The translations under genes were made by a program, and so were the position numbers. This document shows positions 24,612-36,406 of a stretch of DNA of 64,000 nt, in pieces. The notes beneath the pieces are model-generated. The model saw nothing but the letters and a program-made list of their open reading frames with translations, had not been told where the DNA came from and did no database searches. The DNA lies in contig SPDT01000007.1 in NCBI GenBank assembly GCA_008477525.1, positions 5,580,001 through 5,644,000 of the forward strand. The letters run 5' to 3'. Every line of letters starts with the position of its first letter. Position 1 is the first letter of the stretch. The stretch comes from Hypomyces perniciosus (lineage: Eukaryota > Ascomycota > Sordariomycetes > Hypocreales > Hypocreaceae).

Positions 24612-26108
24612 TTTGTGGTGTTTGCGTGCCGAACAGCGAAGATATCGCCTCATGCATTCCGCAGTGATCACTTGTTTGGCGGAGATGGAGAGGGCCGTTC
24701 TTGGAGAGGGCCGTTCTTGGAGGGGTCAAGAGAGCGCTGTACCTTACGCCTTCCCGACGTTTAGCGCCCGAGACCGCTAAAAATTAGCGGACACACCTCA
24801 GAATCTACCTAAATATGTGGAAGATGTCAACCATCGACCAAACCGCAAGTCCTCTTCTTCTCTCTTTCATCATCAACCATCAGTCAAACCAGACGTCCTT
24901 TGTCTCCATTCACCTAAAACATGCGCACGCATCATTCAGATTCAGCATTCATCTGTGATTCTCAAGACCTTTCCCCCCCTTTCCCCCTTTCCCCGTTAAA
25001 GTGAAATATTTCGAATCTGGAAGATGGATAGCGCTGCGCGTTACGAGCTTGGAGCGGCAACTCGACGAGTCACAAAAGAAGATGAGCAACTTCAACGCTC
25101 ATGGGGATCGGCGACCGTGTTTATGGGGTTTATAACCAGGTACGACAGATTCGTTGTGACCCAAGGACCCCGTGTCTGCGACACTACTGCTTTAGTCAAT
25201 CAGTCCAGAACTACGCCTGGTCGAAGAATGGCAGGCGGGAGGCAAAAAGGACAGGCTTGAAACCATTGACGCCGTATCCGGATCGACTAGAAGATCTTGC
25301 AAGCACGCTGACAAGTGGGACGATATCAAGACCAGCAAATAACCTCAGATATTTGACTGTTCATGGCCTCCGTTGTCCTCTCCCTACTAACTGCGTCGCC
25401 CCTGTCGCTCTCTATTGCTCCTCGTCGCTCTACGTCGCCCCTTGATGATGGGCCTGGCCTCCAACAGCCGGAAGAGTTTATCGAGCGACCATTTGCATCG
25501 ACTTAGGTGCAGATGCGACAAGTCATTAAGTCTCAAGTACCACATCTATTTCTGTATCATTCACTTGGCAAGCGTAAGCAGACTCAAGTATTGGAAATAC
25601 TCCCAGGACAGATGTCTCCCTCTCAAGGTAATTGCTTGAAACTACACCATTTTGAGAACCAGTTCTAACTTTTATATTCCATTCCTCCAATTATGTCCCT
25701 CTACCCCATGACCTCTTCACTTGAAGGAATAAATTGATCTCTGCGAGTTGCGAAGCCACTGAATTCGGGTATTGTAACTATACAGTCTCCAGACCCCTTG
25801 AGTATAGCAGCCTTCCTCTGTCAGGTAGCCTTCGCAATTCTCATACTACAAGGCATACCTGATGAGCAGGCTTGCAACCTATCAGCTTGGCATATAGAAC
25901 CAACCAATCGCCCCAGATTCGCGATCAGGCTGTACCATCTGCCTCGCGTTGTACAAGATGGGGAAGGCATTTACCCCGCTCGATGCAGATTTCGACATCA
26001 GAAAGAGGCGAGCTTCAACATTCCTGGGACGAGAGTCCATATCGCCGCCTTTCCATCGTTTCATGATATTGGCCAAGCCCTGCATTACGACAAAGGTCAC
26101 GGCAAACT
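24612..26108. other. Intergenic, no supportable gene
   Basis: 5' flank of the GH43 gene and region upstream of the broken NLR gene. Pyrimidine-rich tracts near 24970-25000 look promoter-like. Short frames at 25024-25260 and 25798-26112 match nothing. An N-terminal effector domain of the downstream NLR gene could once have been here, but I cannot recognise one. Confidence 0.45.
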
Positions 26109-28714
26109 ATGAACTCTTTTCAAAATGCAGAGGTGTCTGGCAATGGAAAATTTCATTTGGGGAACAACTACAATGAGACTCACAATCACTACGCTTCGAA
26201 CCACGACCAATGCCTTGTGGACCTGCGTATAACCGACCCCCGTCAAGACAAGATGCGCATCGAGGAAACCAAGGGTCAGCTTTTTGAAGACTCCTACCTG
26301 TGGATTCTGGAAAATGATGAATTCCGACAATGGTGCAACGACGATTGCAGCCGACTTCCTTGGATAAAGGGCGACCCGGGCAAAGGAAAGACTATGTTAT
26401 TCTGCGGGATCATCAACGAATTAAAGAAGAAGACCACAAACTGTGTGTCGTTTTTCTTTTGCCAGGGCACCGACTTGCGCTTGAATAACCCAACGGCCGT
26501 GCTGCGTGGCCTCACATATGTTCTTGTCGACGAGCAGCCATCGTTGATGGATCATATGCAGGACAAGTACAAGAATGCAGGCCGAAGACTTTTTGAGGAT
26601 ACAAATGCCTGGTGGGCCATGTCTGAGATCCTTACCAACATTCTACATGACGAAAAAACTCCGGAGAACACCTTCCTGCTCATCGATGGACTTGATGAAT
26701 GCACGACGGATTTACCACGTCTTCTCGACTTCTTTATCAAGGATTCATCTAAATCATCTCGTGTGAAATGGATAGTTACTGGTCGAAATTGGCCAAATAT
26801 CGAGCAGCAACTAGACACAGCTGAACAAAAGGTGAAGCTGTGTCTTGAGTTGAATGAATCGTCTATCTCCGCGTCGGTTCGAAGATACATCGATCACAGA
26901 GTCGACAAATTAGCGCGACTGAAGAGCCTGGACGACAAAACCCGGCATGATCTTCAAGAGTATCTGTATTCCAACGCGAATGATACCTTCTTATGAATTT
27001 CACTCGTTTGCCAGGCCCTTGAGAAGCCCACAACATGGAACATTCTCGCTGAGGTACAGAAGTTCCCCTCTGGACTGGATTCCATTTACCAGAGGATGAT
27101 GGTGAATATTCGGGAATTGTGGGATGACAGCGACCTTTGCATGCACTTGCTCGGCCTCTTGACCGTTGTCTATCGTCCCATTTCTATAAGCGAACTGGTG
27201 ACATTTATCGATCTGTCGGAGGGTGTCCCTAAGAGCATCGATTCATTCAAGAAGGCCATAGCCCTTTGCGGATCGTTTCTAACCCTTCGAAATGATACAA
27301 TTTATTTTGTCCACCAAACAGCAAAAGATTTCTTACTTAGCCGGGCATCTGATCAAATGTTTTCTTCTGGGTTGCCAGCACAGCATCTACTTATTTTCTC
27401 CAGATCCCTTCGAGGGATGGCCAGGGCATTATGTCGTGATATGTACGGGTTGCGCCACCCTGGGTTCCCCATTGATCAAGTCACGGTGCCTGACCCAGAC
27501 CCATTGGCCCAAGCACGGTATTCGTGTGTTTATTGGGTCGACCATCTCGACGACGGGATTTCCCATACACCTCTGGACAACATCCACACAATTCACGAGG
27601 AAATATACGTATTTCTCAGCAAAAAGTACATATATTGGCTTGAGGCACTTGGCCTCATTCGTTCAATACCGGAAGGAATAGCAGCAATGTTGAAACTTGA
27701 ACAGTTAGTCGTATGTCTACTGTTCCCATTTCCGTACCCTCTTAAAAGCTAATCGATGCGCAATTAGACACCACCTACCCAAACTACCCTGGCCAAATAT
27801 GGACTCGTTCATCGGTGGCTAAAACGCCCACCAGCGGATGAATCCCTGGTGGATACCCGTCTATTCGACCTTGTTCAGGATGCTCAACGATTCATCTTCT
27901 CGTTTCGATGGGCGATAGAGAAGGCGCCACTTCGGGCGTATGCATCAGCACTTTTTTTCAGTCCCATTGAAAGTATCACAAGAAAGCTGTTCGAAGCGGA
28001 TGAGCCAGATTGGGCCACATTCAAATCGCCCCGGCCGCAATATTGGGGCCAGCATCGAGCGACGCTTGAGGGCCATAGCGAGGCTGTTGACTGTGTTGTC
28101 TTCTCACATGACGGAGACTTTTTAGCATCGGCTTCCAAGGATGCAACCATTAAGATCTGGAGTACTAGAACTGGGCCACATATAGCTATTGCAACGCTAA
28201 ATGGCGACAGAGAGCTAATTGAATCGTTGACATTTTCTCTCAAAGGGAAGTATTTGTTATCATGTTCGGCTAGTCAGTGGCGGTGTTGGTTTCGCCTCAA
28301 ACAACAGCGAAAGTTTATGGACACGATCAAGCAAGAACTTCAGGATTTGGGACATCAAGTCTGGTCATTGCCTGATGACATTTACACAGGCTTGGAAAAA
28401 TTCTGTTCACTGTGATCATTGTGATTTATCACCCATTAGCCACCGAGTCGCTGTCATCTCAGCGGACGGGACTACGCATGTCTGGGATGCTCTGACAGGC
28501 GGTTTTCGGGAAAACGATAGCGTTTGTCCTCAGGGCTTCACCAGTTTCCCACCTCACAAATGTGACAGTCTTCGCCTTTGGGACGCTGAAAAAAAAAAAC
28601 ATTTTAAGCTTGAAATTCACATCTGACTCTGTAGTGTTAGGAAAAGTGTTATTTTCTCCTAGTGGCCAGAGAATTGCTGCCGAAATATTCACTGGCCGTC
28701 ATCTGCGTCTTGTG
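26109..28714 (+). pseudogene. NACHT-WD40 NLR gene, N-terminal part, broken by nonsense, frameshifts and a hAT insertion
   Basis: Belongs to the NWD class (HET-E/HNWD-like STAND proteins). From 26109: a linker with GNNYNETHNHY typical just upstream of NACHT, Walker A KGDPGKGKT, Walker B FLLIDGLDE, then helical and winged-helix segments; an intron at 27711-27767; then WD40 repeats starting TLEGHSEAVDCVVFSHDG. Lesions: TGA at 26994-26996 where the family has Trp (FL*ISLVCQ, a TGG-to-TGA change); loss of frame near 28410; a second frame change at the A-run near 28590; and interruption at 28714 by hAT copy A. The last readable residues, TGRHLRLV, continue in the same frame as IWDAELGN at 38162. 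The upstream start is uncertain. Confidence 0.85.
28707..28714. repeat. Left (outer) 8-bp flank of hAT copy A, half of its original target duplication
   Basis: GTCTTGTG directly abuts the CAGG end of copy A. It is not repeated on the other side of copy A, whose right flank is TCGACAAC. Its partner is found at 38154-38161 as CTCTTGTG, one base changed. Confidence 0.85.
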
Positions 28715-31700
28715 CAGGCTGGCGATCCATTCCATTTCCATCCACGCAGCCTTAGCTGAGTGGATGGACGTCCATTTCAGTCAACGTGCAGTGGAATGGG
28801 TGGAATGGACGCCCAGAGCAGTCGCATGGAATGGATGGAAATGGAAATGGATGCGTGGATGGGGTTACCTAAATAGGAAAGGTATCGCGCTAATAGATTA
28901 GTTACTATATATAGTACTCACCACAGTCACTGTAACCATCTCAATGATCACCAAGCAACAAAATTCATTATACAGGATATCTCTCTTATTATACATAATT
29001 AAAACAAGCACTTTCTTAATGAGCCCAGGCTCTAGCCAGTGCGCTATAAATAAAGTCTAGAGAGGGATAGTACATACAATTCGCCCACCTGTTACTTCAC
29101 GAGCTTCTATAAAGCTCAGTTCGGCAAGCGGATCGGTATCCGATAACTCAACCTCTTCAAGAAGCTTCTCCACACTTCGAATATATCCCCCACGAAGCCA
29201 CGATCTCACCGTCTGCGTCATTCCAATTGTACTAGCATCCAGATTTGCCCGGTCATCTCGAACCATTCTGCCGGCCGTAGAGAAAAGTCTCTCAACGTCA
29301 GCAGACATTGGAAGAGTAGAAAGAACATCAAGGGCCATCCGTGATAGGCGAGGATATTCCTCCCGTCTGTCGCACCAATAGCTGATGGGATCCAGGATCC
29401 TCTGATCCGATTTATGTACGTCTCGAAACCAATCGTTATATTCATCTCCCACAGCTGACGAAGCAGGAGTGAATGGCGACTGTAATAATGCCGGCGCCTG
29501 ACGAGACTCCTCGCAGTACTCGTTGAAGGGATTTCGATAAGTTCGCTGCTTCTTCATAACCGGTTCTCGGTCTCGAGAAACGACCTGCGGATCGTATTGA
29601 GACCTATACAGCCCCTCCACAAGGGACTTTGCAGTCTGGATCCATTCTGGGCGATCTGCCCATATGTCCTCAAAGTATCCCCAACGATATGCTGGATGAA
29701 GCGCGACAGCTGCATAATAGACCGGTGTCTCATCAAGCCGCGAGTAGTACTCATCAAGTTTCTTCCAGCAGAGATTAATATTGACCTTGAAGTGCTCAGG
29801 GTCGGGATATCGATGAGCAGCGGCCTTATATACCTCCATTTTATTAAGCAGGTACTCGTAGCCAAACATAAGATCCCAAGAGCATCCATATGCTTTAGTA
29901 TAGCCATACTTTCGCATCCGCTGTCGACCGTCACCTTCAAGGGTAATTAAAACATGCTCAAAATGTTGGAGGACCTCGTTAAAAAGAGCGATAATATTCC
30001 AATCCTTCTCATCGAGTTTGTTGTCATCCCTGAGACAAAGTGGCATTTCACTCCTCGACTTCTTTCCCCTTAAAATTGACCCTTCCCACTCGTTTTTCTG
30101 CCTATACCAGAGTTCTTCAAGGAAGTCCTTCAGGAGAAGAGCGCGTCGGATCATGTAAAGAGTAGAAAGCCAACGAGTTACCACATCAGTAATGACATCT
30201 AGAGGCTTTTTTGCTTGTATTGTCGGATCCTCAGACTTCTCGAACGCGACCAACTGAAGAGACCGAAGGAGATTAGTTAGTAAGTCTGAACGATGAATCC
30301 AAACGACAAGGTTATGGAGTTTCCCAATAGGGCCTTTCCGTCTCCACATCTCATGGGCCTTCGCATTAAGCGCCTCATTTCCAAGGATATCATCCTCAAA
30401 TGCCTCAGAGTCATGGCCAAAAAGCAGCGCTTTAACAGCAAGATTAAGGATATGGCCAAAGCAGCGTAATCGCCGGGTTTCTCCCTTAAAGCCCAGCGCT
30501 TTTCCGATTTCCTTCATCGCTGTATCGTTGTTGCTGGCGTTATCAAGTGTAAAGTATCCGACCTTCTGGGTTATATCATAGCTCCGAAGGATATCGACAA
30601 CATGAGCAGCAATATTCTCCCCAGAATGACGATCGACAAGCTCTGGAAGTCCAAGGACAAGTTTTTGTGGCTGGCCAACGGTATCAAGAAAATAGCAAAC
30701 GATTCCATATAGAGCATGGCGATTATTCGACCTCCAGCCATCGAACGCTATGTGAATCAGCCCTGGGGCTGCCGCCAACACTCGCTTTATTTCCTCTATG
30801 TTTTCTTCGTACACCTTAAGGATGCGTCTGCGAACGGTATCGTGGGTGATATGTGCCTCGGTCGTCTTCACGAGGGGATTGAGGTACTCGAAAACTGCGC
30901 GGAGGTACGGATCTTCGCTTTGTCGGAAGGAGGAATTACTGTTGATGATCCAACAGACTACCAAGCGCTGGAAGGCTAATCGATCAAAACGGCCCATGAT
31001 CTGGTTGGCAATCTGCTGTTCTCGCGAGTTATATGTGTTCAGCTTCATCATCTCGGCGATATTCCTTGATGACGTATTCTCTTTTGCTTTACTTGGCGGC
31101 TTCCGCCTGCCTGAAGGATCCCAGATACTGTGGTCGGTCCAGAGGTGGATCTCTGCGTTCTGTGTGCCATTCGAGGCAGTCGAGTGAGGTTTTTGCTTAC
31201 TACTCTTTACGCAGACCTTGCAAACCCATCGCCGCTTTGTATCATCGTCGCTCTTCTCGATATCGTAACCGAATTGCCATATCCATGACGATATGGATGC
31301 GCAACGCTGGGATTGAGTATACCCAGGGAAGTATTTCCAAGGGAAAAGGTCCCACAGGTTCTCCTGGTCCTCCTGGGCCTGTATCTGAGGATGCATAGGG
31401 TTAATAAATTATGCTTATGGCGATTCCATTAATAAAAAATTCATATACGAAGTACATAAAACCCTTTCTCCTAATAGAAGTTCAACGCGCCTGAACGCGG
31501 TAACTAAGAACGCGAAATCTCCACGCTCCTGGCTACCAAAAAAAAAAAATCTTCCATAATCACTACTAACATATGTAAGAGCAAAATGTATAGTGATTTG
31601 TTAGTGGTGACTTAAGTTTAGCGTCCCTCTAGTTTTATACTAGGCTAAGTGATGCAGGTATTTTTATAGCTTAACTTGATGCGAAAACCTGACAGTTATT

Positions 31701-32132
31701 ACGGAGTACATAAATACAGTTTTTAAAAAAGATATTTATTATAATTGGAATAGAGTTGGCCTTTCTAGCAATATACTAAAATATATATAATAAGATTCAT
31801 TTCTCTCTATATAGCTATATATTAAATGCATATAGATTTAGTTTCGTTTACCTACTCTTCCAATGATATATAGGGTATGTTGGCGGAGGGTCAGGTAGAA
31901 CAAGCACGGAGTCTCTGGTAATGATGTCACTGACTTGGGCAATGGTAAGTATACTATTTTAGGGTGATGATTAAGCGCCCCCCTGCTTCCATTTCCATCC
32001 ACGGGACCCTTCCGTGGATGGATGGATTATGTAATGGCAGGCGCGATGGAATGGATGGAAATGGATGCACGGGCCATCCATTTCCATAAATGGACGCCCG
32101 TGGAAATGGACGTGGAATGGATCGCCACCCTG
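28715..32132 (-). mobile_element. hAT transposon, copy A (3418 bp, minus orientation)
   Basis: Full-length element ending CAGGCTGGCGATCCATTCC at the 3' (left) side and, read inward, CAGGGTGGCGATCCATTCC at the 5' (right) side, so imperfect terminal inverted repeats differing at base 5. Both subterminal regions (about 150-200 bp) are packed with TGGAATGG / ATGGAAATGG and GTGGATGG units, the kind of arrays hAT transposases bind. It carries one transposase gene. Copy B at 38825-42242 has the same length, and every open frame I compared is identical. The flanking octamers do not match each other (GTCTTGTG left, TCGACAAC right), which is abnormal for a simple insertion. Confidence 0.95.
29057..31396 (-). 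CDS. hAT-family transposase (copy A), 779 aa
   Basis: Cut-and-paste DNA transposase. N-terminal BED-like zinc finger (C59, C62, H84, H89), then an RNase H-fold catalytic core: first Asp in HIAFDGW (219), second Asp in FTLDNASNN (285), the hAT CFGHILNLA motif (312-320), an all-alpha insertion domain, and the C-terminal hAT dimerisation block (about 680-745: LSTLPMSADVERLFSTAGR), which contains the third acidic residue region. Single uninterrupted frame with no stops; likely active or recently active. Identical in sequence to the protein at 39561-41900. Confidence 0.95.
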   Translation of the reverse strand: MHPQIQAQEDQENLWDLFPWKYFPGYTQSQRCASISSWIWQFGYDIEKSDDDTKRRWVCKVCVKSSKQKPHSTASNGTQNAEIHLWTDHSIWDPSGRRKPPSKAKENTSSRNIAEMMKLNTYNSREQQIANQIMGRFDRLAFQRLVVCWIINSNSSFRQSEDPYLRAVFEYLNPLVKTTEAHITHDTVRRRILKVYEENIEEIKRVLAAAPGLIHIAFDGWRSNNRHALYGIVCYFLDTVGQPQKLVLGLPELVDRHSGENIAAHVVDILRSYDITQKVGYFTLDNASNNDTAMKEIGKALGFKGETRRLRCFGHILNLAVKALLFGHDSEAFEDDILGNEALNAKAHEMWRRKGPIGKLHNLVVWIHRSDLLTNLLRSLQLVAFEKSEDPTIQAKKPLDVITDVVTRWLSTLYMIRRALLLKDFLEELWYRQKNEWEGSILRGKKSRSEMPLCLRDDNKLDEKDWNIIALFNEVLQHFEHVLITLEGDGRQRMRKYGYTKAYGCSWDLMFGYEYLLNKMEVYKAAAHRYPDPEHFKVNINLCWKKLDEYYSRLDETPVYYAAVALHPAYRWGYFEDIWADRPEWIQTAKSLVEGLYRSQYDPQVVSRDREPVMKKQRTYRNPFNEYCEESRQAPALLQSPFTPASSAVGDEYNDWFRDVHKSDQRILDPISYWCDRREEYPRLSRMALDVLSTLPMSADVERLFSTAGRMVRDDRANLDASTIGMTQTVRSWLRGGYIRSVEKLLEEVELSDTDPLAELSFIEAREVTGGRIVCTIPL

Positions 32133-32140
32133 TCGACAAC
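32133..32140. repeat. 8-bp target duplication TCGACAAC, copy next to the 5' end of hAT copy A
   Basis: Immediately outside the 5' terminus of copy A. The only partner is the identical octamer at 38817-38824, next to the 5' terminus of copy B. The two therefore bracket the 6.7 kb inner segment rather than either element. Confidence 0.9.
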
Positions 32141-33115
32141 TAATATACGGCGCGCTGATCTTGAATTATTTAGCCACTAAACCGTCGATTGAGTTCTGAG
32201 AGCCGATCGCACTGCCACCACGTGAGTATTTTATAGAGGACATAAGGAACCGAGATAAATCCCATCCAAAACGGACCATCAGTGCCAAGTCATGCGGCCG
32301 GCCGGGGAGCGCTGGCCGACTCGGCAACGTGCCAGGTAGGCAGACCCGCTCCTTCACTGTCCCCTAGATGCTCAGCTCCATAGCAGTCACAAGTGTAGCG
32401 AGAAGCCAACGCATTGCCACACCCCATATAAGCCGTTATGGTGTATCCCCGAAATGGCCGAATCATCGTTCTCCCTGCCACCCCACAGGACGTACAGGTT
32501 AGCGTGCAAAGTCTCGATCGAACCGTCGACCGATCTATGTTCGAGTATTGCTCAGCATAAAACCCTGATACAAGCTTTGTAAGCACACTGTAAAGGCCTC
32601 CAAGCCAGAATCGAATGTCTACTACTAGTACTACTACTAGTACTACCCGTTGGCGTGGAACCTTCGGGGACACTACACTCTACAAGGATCAAATACATGG
32701 ATAGCAAAACGAAAGAGCTCTAGCAGGCCATTATCATTAATTGGCTCATAGAGACGAGGACATCTGCCAATGGGTGGCTCTTTATGGCGGTTCTATCACA
32801 GTTACGCTGATCTTGAGTTGATCAAGTTGTTGTACTTTGCTACGCATGCATTCTACATACAGCAAGAGGATTGTTCGTTCAGCCACGTGCTGAGTAAAAG
32901 CGGGTAGTAATACTAGTAAAATAAGTCCTTGTGGGATAACAAGATACTATCTAGTACTACCTTAGTACTAGTATAGGTAGTGTTTGATGACAACAGGGAG
33001 CGGCCGCCCTTTACCTATCTCTCTCCATTGGCGAGTCATTACCAATCAACAAGTTCCACTGCAAATTATCATCACATCATACTCACGATTCGGATTCGGA
33101 CGAACCCCCTGATCC
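32141..33115. other. Intergenic, no gene seen
   Basis: Promoter side of the Zn2Cys6 regulator. Holds ACTACTAGT microsatellites near 32620-32645 and 32905-32980. Before the rearrangement inferred here this sequence followed directly on 38824. Confidence 0.5.
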
Positions 33116-34887
33116 ATGAAGATGCAAGAAATGCCCGCGTCCACCGAAAGAAAAGCTGAACGGACATGTCGGTACTGTCGCGTCCGCAAGCAGCGATGCG
33201 ACAAGACCCTCCCGCGGTGCTCACGCTGTGTCTCGTACGTTTATTTACTGCGCTTCACCCCAGCCGACTAAAGCTTTGCTGACCCTTGTGATGGTGAGGA
33301 CAGAAAACTCGTCAAATGCGATTACAGCGAGGAGCTGCCAACAGCAGCAAGCCTGGTCACGGAGATCACGCGAGTTGAGCCCCTTGCTATCCTCCAAGAC
33401 TTCTGTCGTCTTGACCTCACATCTACTGGGGAGCAGCGGCTTCTGCGGGCTGCATGTGGAGGCCATGAATCGTCTGGGAGCATCGTGGAGACCGAGCAAT
33501 CATTAACACGCCTAGTCAAAGAAATACTCGCCACTGGTGGTACTTCCTTCAATGGAGTATCCAATGCTTACTTCACAACCGCTCGTGACTGGATACCCAT
33601 TCTCAACGAGGCAAAAGTCAATGCCAATGTCAGGGTCCTGGACGAAGGCGCGAAATACTCCGATGACGTCTTTTCACTGTTGCTGTTATGCATGTTCATC
33701 CTAACACGACCACTCTGCGACCACCCAAACCACGGGGCCAAGAACGCACTCTATCGTACCACTAGACGGTTGTTCCTCATTATCGAGACATCTACTCAGG
33801 CTTCGTTGCTCACTCGGTTGCAAGCTGGTCTGTTCTTGGCCGCCTACGAGTGTGGGCATGGCCTTTTCACCGAGGCAAGCACAACGCTGGCGATGTGTTT
33901 TGGTCTCGCGCGACAAATAGACATTACCGACATGCAAGACGCTGAATCCGAGACGGATCGAAATTTATGCTGGTTTGGCATCATCTTTCTTGATCGGTGA
34001 GCTTTCACGTATAGGTGCCTTTAACAACGAATTGACATCTAACCACAAAAGCGACAGGGCAATTGCTCTATCAAATATTAACAGCAGTCCCTCCTTGCTG
34101 ATTCCTTCATCCCAGTTTCTACCACTCAATGCTGCCCCAAAGATTCCCAAATTAGACTGGACTAATATGAGCATTGTCGAAAAGTTCAGTAAAAGGGCAT
34201 ACACTGCTCTAATTCTGGGCGATACAATAGCCACTGTCTTTGGTGACCCATATTCCCCGGATTGCGCAGCGGCAGAGAAGGCGCTTCATGAGTTGATACG
34301 CCAACACGTTGAGAGTGCACCAGGCGAATCATATCCCGTATGCGAAGGTCTTTCCATGGCTCTCAGGTACGGCAATGTTCTCTCTGTTTATCATCACAGA
34401 CTCGAGGGAGACTGAGGTTTGAAGCAGTGCTGTAGTCTCGGCCTACAAGAAAAGGACTCAACGCCACGGTCTTTCAGAAGACCCTAAACTGGCTCTTGAC
34501 ATCAAATTTACCCACAACATAGTTTTTGACATGTGCAGAGTGGAAGGGAGTCTAATGTGGAATCGGGATACGCGTCTTGGGAGGATATTTTTCTCGTGTT
34601 TGAGTTGCCTTTACCACGCTGCGGTGGAATTGAATGAGATATGCCCGGATAGGGCGTTGCCTGAGGATCTTGAACAACTCAGGGATAACTTGGCATGGTT
34701 TTCTAGAAACTGGAAAGTAGGAGGTAAGACTCACACTCATGAAGGCTCATTTGTTGTAGATGCAGAGACTAATGGTGAACAGAAGTGTTATTACAACGCC
34801 TGGACCGGAACAGTCGGTTACGGACAATATCATAGAGCTCCCCATGATTATATAGCTAAGACAGTAGCCGCAATCCTGCAGAGCTAG
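33116..34887 (+). CDS. Fungal Zn(II)2Cys6 transcription factor
   Basis: Nuclear DNA-binding regulator. Exons 33116-33234, 33304-33996, 34052-34366, 34428-34723 and 34766-34887 give 1545 bases, 514 residues. The binuclear cluster is canonical: C18-x2-C21-x6-C28-x6-C35-x2-C38-x6-C45, with intron 1 splitting the last loop. The middle homology region follows (about 150-330: LQAGLFLAAYECGHGLFTEASTTLAMCFGLARQI, with the typical DRAIALS motif after intron 2). No leucine zipper is evident after the cluster. Neighbours inside the permuted segment are a LINE relic, a TIR element and the dehydrogenase gene. Whether it regulates the dehydrogenase is not shown. Confidence 0.9.
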
Positions 34888-35129
34888 CATGCACTGCGTA
34901 TATTAATAATATTACATTTGATAGCGTGTGGGTTATTGAGTTTGTGTCATAGAATACTACTGAACTGCCAAGTAGACATTGAGTCGAGGAACCGAAGCGC
35001 GTAGTCCGTATCTTCTTCTATCAGGTACTACGGAGTACGGAGTACTTCGTCCTGCATTTGCGCCGATCCTTACAGGGGTCGGCCGCTCCCCTGCTAGTAC
35101 AGAATGGAATGAAAGTCTAAAAACCTGGG

Positions 35130-35450
35130 CTTTAGTTTAGGCAGGGGGGTGCTAGTGCTCCTATCTTAGCGAGTTTGTTGGCGGTTTTGCTGGCTAGCAT
35201 GTCTTTTTATGTCCTAGAACTTGCGAAACGAATACCCTGTAAGGGGCCAGTTCCTTTACGACCTTTTAAAGGCAGAGGAATTTCATTTGCGAGGAGGCAA
35301 GCACCTCGCTAAAGAGTCCTTTAACTACAGAGGTGTTGTCTAGGAAAATGTAGATGTCTTCAACCCGAGGGTCTTCAGCCTTAAGATTAGTTTTCGCTAG
35401 GTCCGCTACTATCTTGATAGCCTTAGTGGTCCCTTGGCTTCCGCGTTAAA
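35130..35450 (-). pseudogene. Non-LTR retrotransposon relic: RNase H domain fragment
   Basis: On the minus strand a frame reads DIYIFLDNTSVVKGL, followed after a stop and a +1/-1 shift by MLASKTANKLAKIGALAPP. This matches the order of the RNase H domain that ends the polyprotein of Tad/I-like fungal LINEs (IYIFLDN... then ...GNE.AD.LAK.GA). Only about 320 bases survive, with at least one stop and one frameshift. No reverse transcriptase or poly-A tail was recognised nearby. Confidence 0.6.
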
Positions 35451-35824
35451 TACCCATAAGTTTGCAGGGGTTTTATATTTTGTTTAAGCTTTGGTGTTAT
35501 AATACCCGTTGGTGGGTCCTCTGGAAACCAACTAAAAGGACTTCGCCTTTAAGTTGGACACAAAATTCGTGAGCCACCGCAAAAATCGAGCCACCTACTT
35601 ATTATGCGGATAACTTCTATTTCTATTGAAGCAATTTCTATTATAAAAACCAGAGAAATATATAATTTTATGCAGTATTATATATAAAACTTAAACTATT
35701 GCTTTAGTATTATTCTAGATTATCCTTTATAGTATACTAAACAGCTATTTACTGCTCCTCCTATATAAACCTAGCTAGTATATTATTACTATCTTTATCG
35801 CGAAAAGGCCTAGGATATATATTA

Positions 35825-35950
35825 TCAGTCTCTTCGTTAATATCTTCGCCAATCTCTTCGTCAGTCTCTTCGTCAGTTGCTTTATCAGTTACTTCGTCAG
35901 TTGCTTCGTCAGTTGCTTCGTAGGTCGCTTCGTCGTCAGTTAGTCTCTTC
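35825..35950 (-). repeat. 12-base minisatellite inside the TIR element, encodes a Thr-Asp-Glu run on the minus strand
   Basis: About ten imperfect copies of a CTTCGTCAGTTG/CTCTTCGTCAGT unit. Read on the minus strand in one frame they give TDEATDEATDEVTDKATDEE-type repeats. The unit length is a multiple of three, so the acidic frame is kept open. No larger gene around it could be established. Confidence 0.7.
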
Positions 35951-36228
35951 TTAATAAGGGAGTCGTATTATCGTTCAGAAAGGCTCGTGGCTGCCTAGGA
36001 GAGGTCATTTTCTTCGTTTGTGAGAGCTCGGAGCCACCGGAAAGGGGGGAGAACGAGATTGACGGCATGAATAAAAAAGGGCTTTCAAATACCTAGGCAA
36101 CAAGGGCAAAAGCAATCAGTTAATATAGCTGTTGCAGCTTAAAAGAGGTGATTTGCATTGCAATAATAGTATAGAGTGATAGAGTATGTGTTGGATAACG
36201 TGGATTGGTGGAAAAAGCCCGATGAAGA

Positions 36229-36406
36229 AAACACGAAGGAGATTACGATGTGGAACTCAAGGAGGACCTAAAAGGGTGGAGAAGAAGAACGCGACTCGTT
36301 CTTCTAGCACTATAAATTGGCTGGCGAGGAAACTATCAGAGACACGGAGGACAGTTCCACGGACATCAGAAGCAGGAAAAACAAAGCTGGAATTCAGGTG
36401 CCTTTT
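36229..36406 (+). repeat. Relic sequence shared with 42826-42998
   Basis: Roughly 80 percent identical by eye to the second locus over about 175 bases, including GATGTGGAACTC, GGTGGAGA.GAAGAACG, CACTATAAATT and GGAATTCAGGTGCC. Both reading frames are interrupted. One copy lies inside the TIR element, the other outside, so it may be the degraded coding part of the parent element. Identity unknown. Confidence 0.6.

Noticed and set aside
25024..26112. Short frames that could be an N-terminal effector domain of the broken NLR gene
   Set aside because: No recognisable HET, HeLo, PNP or lipase-like motif and no consistent splice model.
35825..35950. Regular repeats as a CRISPR array
   Set aside because: 12-base tandem units without spacers, in a eukaryotic sequence.
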